Shown here piece after piece: positions 1-4,705 of a stretch of 5,601 nucleotides of DNA. A program made the translations under genes and the position numbers. The stretch lies in NCBI GenBank assembly GCA_024639625.1, contig JAHEIA010000236.1:1-5601 (forward strand), written 5' to 3'. Position 1 is the first letter of the stretch. Every line of letters starts with the position of its first letter. A model generated the notes under the pieces. The model did no database searches. It had not been told where the DNA came from and worked only from the letters and a program-made list of their open reading frames with translations. The DNA comes from Chromatiales bacterium (GTDB lineage: Bacteria; Pseudomonadota; Gammaproteobacteria; Chromatiales; Chromatiaceae).

Positions 1-228
1 CTGGAACTGGAGAATATGGTGGATGTAGGGATGGCGATAGCGGTTTCTGCGCTGGCGCGCAAAGAGAGCCGCGGAGCCCATTCGCGTCCCGATTTTCCGC
101 AGCGCGAAGATGCCAACTGGATGAAGCACAGCCTCTACTTCCAGCAGGACGATCGCCTGGATTTCAAACCCGTGCGCACTCGGCCTCTGTCCGTCGAGAC
201 CTTCCCGCCCAAAGAGCGGGTCTACTGA
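1..228 (+). CDS. sdhA: Succinate dehydrogenase flavoprotein subunit, C-terminal end (partial)
   Basis: This is the last 75 codons of SdhA, the FAD-carrying catalytic subunit of succinate dehydrogenase (complex II), which oxidises succinate to fumarate on the cytoplasmic side of the inner membrane. The reading frame is open from base 1 and ends at TGA 226-228. What is seen is the family's C-terminal domain: LARKESRGAHSR followed by DFPQR, then NWMKHSLYF, and a terminal FPPKERVY that closely matches the E. coli ending FPPKIRTY as I recall it. The FAD-attachment histidine and the catalytic core lie upstream of the window. sdhB follows after about 50 bases in the same direction, as in the usual sdhCDAB order. 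It ends normally, with no sign of damage. FrdA has a related C-terminus, but the match to SdhA and the following SdhB type favour SdhA. Confidence 0.96.
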   Translation: MELENMVDVGMAIAVSALARKESRGAHSRPDFPQREDANWMKHSLYFQQDDRLDFKPVRTRPLSVETFPPKERVY

Positions 229-270
229 GGCGCCGCTTGCCGGCTGCTGATCATACTGTGCGCCCCGCGC

Positions 271-275
271 AGGAG
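271..275 (+). promoter_or_regulatory. Ribosome binding site choosing the sdhB start
   Basis: AGGAG lies directly against a first ATG (276) but six bases before a second in-frame ATG (282). The spacing therefore favours 282 and a protein beginning MKFQVYRF. Confidence 0.7.
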
Positions 276-281
276 ATGGCG

Positions 282-974
282 ATGAAATTCCAAGTCTACC
301 GCTTCAATCCAGAAACCGACGCCAAGCCCTACCTGCAGGAATTCGACGTCATCGTGGAGCGCGGCATGATGCTGCGGGATGCGCTCATGGAGATCAAGCG
401 TCAGGACGAGTCGTTCGCCTTCCGGCATTCCTGCGGCGAGGGCGTGTGTGGTTCCGATGGCGTGAACGTGAATGGCAGCAACCGGCTCGCCTGCATCACG
501 CCGCTCAGCGAGTACCAGGGGGATCTCGTGATCCGGCCCTTCCCCGGCCGCCCGGTGATCCGCGATCTGGTGGTCGACATGACACAGTTCTATGCGCACT
601 ATAAGGAGGTCAACCCCTGGTTGATGCGCAAAGATGCGCTCCCCGAGCAGGAGATCCTGCAGTCGCCGGAAGAGCGGGATCGTCTCGATGGGCTGTACGA
701 GTGCATCCTGTGCGGTTGCTGCTCCACCTCGTGTCCCTCTTTCTGGTGGAATCCGAGCAAGTTCCGTGGCCCGCAGGCGCTGCTGACCGCATGGCGCTTT
801 CTTGCCGACAGCAGGGACCAGGCAACCGATCAGCGGCTGGACGACCTGGAAGGGCCCTACAAGTTGTACCGTTGCCATACGATCATGAATTGCGTTCAGG
901 CCTGCCCAAAAGGTTTGAATCCGACCAAAGCCATAGGGCATATCCGCAGCCTGATGTTGAAGAATTCGATCTAG
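282..974 (+). CDS. sdhB: Succinate dehydrogenase iron-sulfur subunit
   Basis: SdhB carries electrons from the FAD of SdhA through three iron-sulfur clusters to quinone at the membrane anchor. The product is 230 residues (E. coli about 238). An N-terminal ferredoxin-like domain (about 1-105) holds the [2Fe-2S] ligands C51, C56, D59 and C71 in SCGEGVCGSDG and LACITP; Asp at the third position is the E. coli arrangement. The C-terminal domain has C141/C144/C147 (CILCGCC) with C208 for [4Fe-4S], and C151, C198 and C204 for [3Fe-4S]. W156 and H199 match residues near the quinone site in E. coli. All cluster ligands are present, so it should be functional. The start at 282 was chosen for the AGGAG six bases upstream; ATG 276 would add two residues. 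It follows sdhA and precedes sdhE by 12 bases, probably in one transcript. Confidence 0.98.
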   Translation: MKFQVYRFNPETDAKPYLQEFDVIVERGMMLRDALMEIKRQDESFAFRHSCGEGVCGSDGVNVNGSNRLACITPLSEYQGDLVIRPFPGRPVIRDLVVDMTQFYAHYKEVNPWLMRKDALPEQEILQSPEERDRLDGLYECILCGCCSTSCPSFWWNPSKFRGPQALLTAWRFLADSRDQATDQRLDDLEGPYKLYRCHTIMNCVQACPKGLNPTKAIGHIRSLMLKNSI

Positions 975-986
975 GCGCCCGCGCGC

Positions 987-1235
987 ATGGAAGCACCCCT
1001 TCCGAGCCAGGAGCGTTTGCGTTGGCAGTGCCGGCGCGGGATGCTAGAGCTCGACGTGCTGCTGGAGGAGTTCCTGCGGTTGGTATACCCCGGGGCAACA
1101 GAGCAGCAGCAGCATGACTTCGTTCGCCTCTTGGAGCAACCGGATCCGCTGTTGCTGGAGTGGTTCATGGGCAAGTCGTCCCCGGGTGATCCAGCGCTGG
1201 AGAAGCTGGTTGGCATTATCCGGCGACGCACATAG
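987..1235 (+). CDS. sdhE: FAD assembly factor SdhE (YgfY/CptB family)
   Basis: SdhE is a small cytoplasmic protein that promotes covalent attachment of FAD to SdhA (and FrdA), a step needed for active complex II. The product is 82 residues, close to the family's usual 80-90. The hallmark RGxxE motif is present as R17-G18-M19-L20-E21, inside WQCRRGMLELD. This is followed by the family's helical pattern DFVRLLEQPDPLLLEWFMG and a C-terminal LEKLVGIIRRR. No good Shine-Dalgarno precedes ATG 987, but the N-terminal length before the conserved Trp fits homologues, and the 12-base gap from the sdhB stop suggests translational coupling. In E. coli this gene lies with ygfX away from the sdh operon; here it sits directly behind its client. 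Older annotation as an 'antitoxin CptB' refers to the same family. Identity is secure from the motif and context. Confidence 0.94.
   Translation: MEAPLPSQERLRWQCRRGMLELDVLLEEFLRLVYPGATEQQQHDFVRLLEQPDPLLLEWFMGKSSPGDPALEKLVGIIRRRT
1199..1202 (+). promoter_or_regulatory. Ribosome binding site supporting the TTG start of ygfX
   Basis: GGAG inside the end of sdhE lies seven bases before TTG 1210. No other in-frame start nearby (ATG 1114, GTG 1186) has a recognisable ribosome binding site. Confidence 0.5.
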
Positions 1236-1677
1236 GATCGTACTGCGCCGCTCAGGTCTGCTGGCGGCCTACCTGGTGGTGGTGCATGGCCTGGCGCTCC
1301 TGCTGGCTCTCGCCGCTGCCTGGTCTTGGGGTTGGAGGCTGGCGCTGCTGGCGGTGATCAGCCTCTCGTTCGCTCGCGCCTGGCACAACCAGGTTCGCTG
1401 CCGTCGGGCCGACTGTGTCAGCGCCCTGGGCTATGGCGATGGAGATCGATGGACCCTATGGTTGCGGGGTGGAGAGATGCAGCAGGCCCGCTTGAGCCGA
1501 TTCTTCCTGCATCCCTGGATGGTTGTTCTTTATCTGCGCATGCAGACCGGCGGGTCACGTGCGCTCCTGCTACCGCGGGATTGTGCACCGAGTGGGCAGT
1601 TGCGGCGTCTACGTTGTTTTCTGCAAACCGCGGGCCCGGCTCACCAGGGGACGGCCCGTCGCACGATGGGCGGCTGA
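1210..1677 (+). CDS. ygfX: YgfX-family (CptA-like) inner-membrane protein
   Basis: The product is 155 residues from TTG 1210 (E. coli YgfX is about 135). It begins with a short basic segment (RIVLRRS), then two adjacent hydrophobic segments at about 17-37 and 40-55 (LLAAYLVVVHGLALLLALAA, then WRLALLAVISLSF). A soluble beta-rich domain follows, containing WTLWLRGGEMQQARL and HPWMVVLYLRM and ending in the family-like LRRLRCFLQT. The two-helix hairpin with a 'HGL' motif, the closing domain and the position right after sdhE together identify the family. YgfX has been described as the toxin partner of CptB/SdhE acting on cell-division proteins, but the molecular role is unsettled, and here it sits in a metabolic operon. 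ATG 1114 is in frame but would overlap sdhE by 122 bases without a ribosome binding site. TTG 1210 overlaps it by 26 bases and gives an N-terminus of family-like length. The family is fairly sure, the start less so. Confidence 0.78.
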   Translation: MALSGDAHRIVLRRSGLLAAYLVVVHGLALLLALAAAWSWGWRLALLAVISLSFARAWHNQVRCRRADCVSALGYGDGDRWTLWLRGGEMQQARLSRFFLHPWMVVLYLRMQTGGSRALLLPRDCAPSGQLRRLRCFLQTAGPAHQGTARRTMGG

Positions 1678-1694
1678 GCCGCGCGCCGACAAAC

Positions 1695-3332
1695 CTAGGT
1701 AACCCGTGAATGCCGCGGCCGGGGGGTATAGGCATTCGGTATCAGGATCGTGGGATGCCTTTGGTTGGTGTCGTCGCTTTGCGGAAAATCGAGTGTATAG
1801 TGCAAGCCGCGGCTCTCCTTGCGGTTCTGCGCCGAGCGGATAATCAGATCCGCTACCTCAGCCAGGTTCCGCAGTTCCAGCAAGTCGTTGCTGACCCGGA
1901 AGTTGCTGTAATACTCGCGGATTTCCAAGCGCAAAAGATCGATGCGGCGTTTCGCGCGCTCGAGCCTTTTGTTGCTGCGGACGATGCCCACGTAGTCCCA
2001 CATGAAGCGGCGTAGTTCTTCCCAGTTGTGCGAGACCACCACTTCCTCGTCGGAGTCGGTGACTCGACTCTCGTCCCACGGCGGAATCGCGGGCGGGGCT
2101 GGGGTATGTTTCAGGTTGACCAGGATGTTCTCGCCTGCGATCTGCGCAAACACCAGACATTCGAGCAGCGAGTTGCTGGCCATGCGATTGGCTCCGTGCA
2201 AGCCGGTATAGGCCGTTTCCCCGATGGCATAGAGCCCGGGCAGGTCGGTCTCCGAGTCCCTGTTGACCAGCACGCCGCCGCAGACGTAATGCGCGGCGGG
2301 CACGACCGGGATCGGATCGCGGCTGATATCGATGCCGAAATCCAGGCATTTGCGGTAAATCGTCGGGAAGTGCAATTCGATGAATTCCCGGCTCTTGTGG
2401 GTGATGTCCAGGTAGACGCAATCGGCGCCGATCCGCTTCATTTCGTGGTCGATCGCGCGGGCGACGATGTCTCGGGGGGCCAGTTCCTCCCGCGGGTCGA
2501 AATTCGGCATGAAACGAGTGCCGTCCGGCAGACGTAAGCGTGCGCCTTCGCCGCGGAGGGCCTCGGAGATCAAAAACGACTTCGCTTGCGGGTGGTAGAG
2601 ACAGGTAGGGTGAAACTGGATGAATTCCATGTTGGCTACCCGGCATCCAGCCCGCCATGCCATCGCCATACCATCCCCGGTGGATACGTCGGGATTGCTG
2701 GTGTAGAGGTAGGCCTTGCTGGCGCCTCCTGTGGCAAGAACCACAAAACGGGCCATGAAGGTCTCGACGCGCCCGGTCTCCAGATTCAGGATGTAGGCCC
2801 CCAAGCAGCGGTTCTCCTGTCGCCCGAGTTTGCGGCTGGTAATCAGATCGATGGCGTTGTGATGCTCCAGCAATTCGACGTTCGGCATCGCCCCGACGCG
2901 CGCGGCCAGCGTGTTCTCGACCGCCGACCCGGTAGCGTCTGCCGCATGTACTACTCGGCGATGGGTGTGGCCGCCTTCCCGGGTCAAGTGGTATTGGGGA
3001 TGGTCCGGGTTGTCCGCGTCGGGGGTAAATTCCACGCCCTCCTCGAGCAACCAGCGGATATTTTCTGGCCCGCGTTCGACTACCAAACGGACGACCGACT
3101 CGTCGCACAGGCCCGCCCCTGCGTTCAGCGTGTCTTCGACATGGGCAGTTACGGAGTCCTCTTTATCGATCACAGCAGAGATGCCGCCCTGGGCATACAG
3201 TGTATTCCCCTCGGTCAGCGAACACTTCGCCACTACCGCGATGCTTGCGTCATCGCCGAGGCGCAGTGCCAGGCTGAGGCCTGCGGCACCGCTGCCGATG
3301 ATTAGGATGTCGTGCAGGTGGGGTTGCATCAT
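1695..3332 (-). CDS. nadB: L-aspartate oxidase (quinolinate synthetase B protein)
   Basis: NadB oxidises L-aspartate to iminoaspartate in the cytoplasm using FAD, with oxygen or fumarate as acceptor. NadA then condenses the product into quinolinate for NAD synthesis. The product is 545 residues (E. coli 540). The FAD-binding GSGAAG is at residues 13-18, with the companion YAQGGISAV at 46-54 and ATGGASKAY at 200-208. By alignment from memory with E. coli, the active-site residues are H241 (FHPT), E257, R287 (APRDIVARA), H348 (AHYVCGG) and R383 (GANRMASNS), all present. The C-terminal helical domain includes WDYVGIVR and ends [14 protein letters not shown] plus a roughly 28-residue variable tail. 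There are two tandem ATG codons (3332 and 3329), and no strong Shine-Dalgarno is visible before either. It is transcribed divergently from rpoE, as in many gammaproteobacteria, and converges on ygfX with a 17-base gap. Confidence 0.98.
   Translation of the reverse strand: MMQPHLHDILIIGSGAAGLSLALRLGDDASIAVVAKCSLTEGNTLYAQGGISAVIDKEDSVTAHVEDTLNAGAGLCDESVVRLVVERGPENIRWLLEEGVEFTPDADNPDHPQYHLTREGGHTHRRVVHAADATGSAVENTLAARVGAMPNVELLEHHNAIDLITSRKLGRQENRCLGAYILNLETGRVETFMARFVVLATGGASKAYLYTSNPDVSTGDGMAMAWRAGCRVANMEFIQFHPTCLYHPQAKSFLISEALRGEGARLRLPDGTRFMPNFDPREELAPRDIVARAIDHEMKRIGADCVYLDITHKSREFIELHFPTIYRKCLDFGIDISRDPIPVVPAAHYVCGGVLVNRDSETDLPGLYAIGETAYTGLHGANRMASNSLLECLVFAQIAGENILVNLKHTPAPPAIPPWDESRVTDSDEEVVVSHNWEELRRFMWDYVGIVRSNKRLERAKRRIDLLRLEIREYYSNFRVSNDLLELRNLAEVADLIIRSAQNRKESRGLHYTLDFPQSDDTNQRHPTILIPNAYTPRPRHSRVT
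1708..1737. repeat. Inverted repeat at the ygfX/nadB convergence
   Basis: GAATGCC (1708-1714) and GGCATTC (1731-1737) form a perfect 7-bp stem around a 16-base GC-rich loop. It lies 30 bases beyond the ygfX stop and within the last codons of nadB. A second, 5-bp hairpin, GCGGC-TGA-GCCGC (1670-1682), spans the ygfX stop. Neither is followed by a T-run on either strand, so a standard intrinsic terminator is not supported. They may still slow polymerase or protect 3' ends, which is inference. Confidence 0.35.
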
Positions 3333-3378
3333 ATTTACGGACCGGGGTGTTTGCCTTCATACTTAACGGCCGCTTCTA

Positions 3379-3398
3379 CGAGGCCAGGGGATGCCTCG
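3379..3398 (-). other. Small hairpin in the presumed nadB leader
   Basis: CGAGGC and GCCTCG form a 6-bp stem around an eight-base loop, 47-66 bases before the nadB ATG. No T-run follows. It could be part of the 5' leader of nadB mRNA, but a stem this short may be chance. Confidence 0.25.
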
Positions 3399-3431
3399 AA
3401 TCCTAAACCAAATCGCGGGCGGCGAGAACTC

Positions 3432-3457
3432 TGCGGAGCAGGTCACCCCGCTCCGCA
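3432..3457. repeat. 8-bp inverted repeat in the nadB-rpoE control region
   Basis: TGCGGAGC (3432-3439) and GCTCCGCA (3450-3457) are exact inverted copies separated by ten bases. The pair lies just upstream of the candidate sigma-E promoter of rpoE and about 100 bases before nadB. No T-run follows on either strand, so a terminator is unlikely. The spacing allows a dimeric regulator's operator or an RNA stem-loop; which one is inference, and no known motif was recognised. Confidence 0.45.
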
Positions 3458-3464
3458 TCTGAGC

Positions 3465-3491
3465 GAACTATTTGTGATATGGGGTGTCAAT
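3465..3491 (+). promoter_or_regulatory. Candidate sigma-E (AlgU)-type promoter for rpoE
   Basis: GAACTA (3465-3470), 16 bases, then TCAAT (3487-3491). This resembles the sigma-E/AlgU consensus (GAACTT, about 16 bases, then TCTGA or TCAAA) with one -35 mismatch and a good -10 core. It points into rpoE, which is autoregulated in E. coli and Pseudomonas. Transcription would begin around 3497-3500. It was called by eye, without scoring. Confidence 0.5.
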
Positions 3492-3497
3492 TGACAC
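3484..3497. promoter_or_regulatory. Perfect 14-bp palindrome overlapping the rpoE promoter
   Basis: GTGTCAATTGACAC reads identically on both strands with no spacer. It contains TTGACA, the sigma-70 -35 consensus, on each strand (3491-3496 plus, 3490-3485 minus), and overlaps the -10 of the candidate sigma-E promoter. No convincing sigma-70 -10 hexamer sits 16-18 bases from either TTGACA, so an operator is at least as likely as a double promoter. Confidence 0.45.
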
Positions 3498-3510
3498 TGA
3501 GTAAAGGAAT

Positions 3511-4122
3511 GTGCTCGTCGTGATACAAGGTAAGGCCCGGCTAGCGGGCGAGGGATCCGTGGATCAGGAACTGGTCGCTCGCGTACAGCGGGGAGATAAA
3601 CGGGCATTCGATGCCCTGGTGCTCAAGTACCAGCAAAAGGTGGTCAATTTGGTGGCACGCTACGTAAGAGACCCGATGGAGGCGTTGGATGTCTCTCAGG
3701 AGGCATTCATTAAGGCGTATCGGGCGATTGGCGACTTTCGAGGTGACAGCGCCTTCTACACCTGGCTCTACCGGATTGCCATCAACACGGCGAAAAATTA
3801 TCTTGTGGCTCAGGGACGCCGGCCTCCGGGCAGCGATTTGGACGCGGAGACCGCAGAGCAGTTGGATATGAGTGGGCGCCTGCGGGAGAACGGGACGCCC
3901 GAGCATTTTCTGCTCAAGGATGAGATCGCACAGACCGTGCAAGATGCGATTGCGGAGCTACCGGAAGACCTGCGCACGGCGATCACCCTCAGAGAGTTGG
4001 AAGGGCTGAGCTACGAAGAGATCGCTCGCTCGATGTCGTGTCCTATCGGAACCGTGCGTTCGAGGATCTTTCGTGCCCGCGAAGCGATCGATAAGAAATT
4101 GCAACCGTTGTTGGAAGCCTGA
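3511..4122 (+). CDS. rpoE: Envelope-stress RNA polymerase sigma factor RpoE (AlgU/sigma-22 type)
   Basis: This is an extracytoplasmic-function sigma factor that directs RNA polymerase to envelope-stress genes (and alginate genes in Pseudomonas) when released from RseA. Numbered from GTG 3511 (203 residues), region 2 spans about 33-98 with DVSQEAFIKAYRA and FRGDSAFYTWLYRIAINTAKN; the linker carries the group's YLVAQGRRPP. Region 4 spans about 143-200 with LPEDLRTAITLRELEGLSYEEIA, then the DNA-reading helix CPIGTVRSRIFRAREAID. Family members have about 191-194 residues. The start is uncertain: GTG 3511 has AAGGA only two bases away, GTG 3520 has it 11 bases away, and GTG 3559 has GAGG at 3550-3553 with ideal five-base spacing, giving 187 residues. 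The longest form is reported. rseA follows after 15 bases. A sigma-E-type promoter upstream suggests autoregulation. Confidence 0.97.
   Translation: MLVVIQGKARLAGEGSVDQELVARVQRGDKRAFDALVLKYQQKVVNLVARYVRDPMEALDVSQEAFIKAYRAIGDFRGDSAFYTWLYRIAINTAKNYLVAQGRRPPGSDLDAETAEQLDMSGRLRENGTPEHFLLKDEIAQTVQDAIAELPEDLRTAITLRELEGLSYEEIARSMSCPIGTVRSRIFRAREAIDKKLQPLLEA
3550..3553 (+). promoter_or_regulatory. Ribosome binding site for a possible shorter rpoE start
   Basis: GAGG lies five bases before the in-frame GTG 3559, which begins a protein MDQELVARVQRGD. It is the best-spaced site among the three candidate rpoE starts, but that N-terminus would be about five residues shorter than in E. coli RpoE. Confidence 0.4.
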
Positions 4123-4137
4123 GCGCCCTGGAGAGCC

Positions 4138-4701
4138 ATGAACGAGCTAATGCGAGACCGAATCTCAGCGCTGATCGATGAGGAATTGGCGCCTTCCGAG
4201 CATGCGGCCGTGGTAGACCAACTATGCGCGTCGGAACACTTGCGCAGCACCTGGAGCCGATATCATCTGATCGGCGACGCGTTGCGCCGTGAGCTGCCGG
4301 ACGATCGTGCGTTCTCGATCGCTAGCCGAGTGCGCGAGCAGCTGCAAGAGGAACCGACGGTGCTGGTGCCGAGAAGTCCCATGCGTCGGATGCCCCGCTG
4401 GGTAAAGCCGATGGCCGGCACGGCGATCGCCGCATCGGTGGCGGCCGCCGCGATCCTCTTGGTGCCGGCGGTGCCGAATCTGCCGGACGCGGCCACGACC
4501 GCCGAGATCGCCGGGACCGACGAACTGCCGACAACTGTACGCCACGCTGATGCCGACGGCACCCGTTGGGATCTGGGAAAACCGGCACTGGAGTCGAAGC
4601 TCAACACTTATCTGGTCAATCACCGCAACTACGCCCCTGTGGCGAATCTGAACGGCATGATTTCCTACGCGTCTTTTGCCGGTTACGACAGCAGGCGCTG
4701 A
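4138..4701 (+). CDS. rseA: Anti-sigma-E factor RseA (MucA type), single-pass inner-membrane protein
   Basis: RseA/MucA binds sigma-E with its cytoplasmic N-terminal domain and holds it at the inner membrane. On envelope stress, a DegS/AlgW-type protease and then RseP cut it and free the sigma factor. The product is 187 residues (MucA about 194, E. coli RseA 216). The N-terminal domain has RDRISALIDEEL and the family signature LRSTWSRYHLIGDALR (35-50). A basic stretch, RSPMRRMPRWVK (79-90), precedes one membrane helix at about 91-109 rich in Ala, which fits an N-in, C-out topology. The periplasmic part (110-187) ends with LNTYLVNHRNYAP and an SYASFAGYDSRR tail, as in relatives. ATG 4138 has GGAG at 4130-4133. 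It is co-oriented with rpoE (15-base gap) and rseB (4-base gap), so the regulator and its inhibitors are probably cotranscribed. Confidence 0.94.
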   Translation: MNELMRDRISALIDEELAPSEHAAVVDQLCASEHLRSTWSRYHLIGDALRRELPDDRAFSIASRVREQLQEEPTVLVPRSPMRRMPRWVKPMAGTAIAASVAAAAILLVPAVPNLPDAATTAEIAGTDELPTTVRHADADGTRWDLGKPALESKLNTYLVNHRNYAPVANLNGMISYASFAGYDSRR

Positions 4702-4705
4702 AGCA

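Noticed and set aside
429..461. SdhB [2Fe-2S] motif has Asp (D59) where many homologues have Cys
   Set aside because: E. coli SdhB has the same Asp ligand, so it is a normal variant in this class and not a defect.
222..941. Long open frame on the minus strand opposite sdhB
   Set aside because: It mirrors sdhB codons, has no family resemblance, and the plus-strand gene is certain.
1858..3108. 416-codon minus-strand frame inside nadB
   Set aside because: It is the out-of-frame shadow of nadB; its Arg/Gly/Pro-rich composition is typical of a frame-shifted GC-rich gene.
2028..3305. Plus-strand open frames opposite nadB (2028-2537, 2586-3305)
   Set aside because: They lie fully antisense to a certain gene and have no recognisable protein features.
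3426..3462. GAACTC at 3426 with TCTGA at 3458 as another sigma-E promoter
   Set aside because: The gap is 26-27 bases, far longer than the usual 15-17, and no partner element lies at proper spacing for either half.
3509..3523. Four-codon reading frame ATG TGC TCG TCG TGA overlapping the rpoE start, as a leader peptide like RseD
   Set aside because: The AAGGA motif abuts the ATG with no spacing, and a frame this short arises easily by chance.
3491..3529. TTGACA (3491) with TACAAG (3524) as a sigma-70 promoter
   Set aside because: The spacer is 27 bases, too long for sigma-70, although TG sits one base before TACAAG as in an extended -10.
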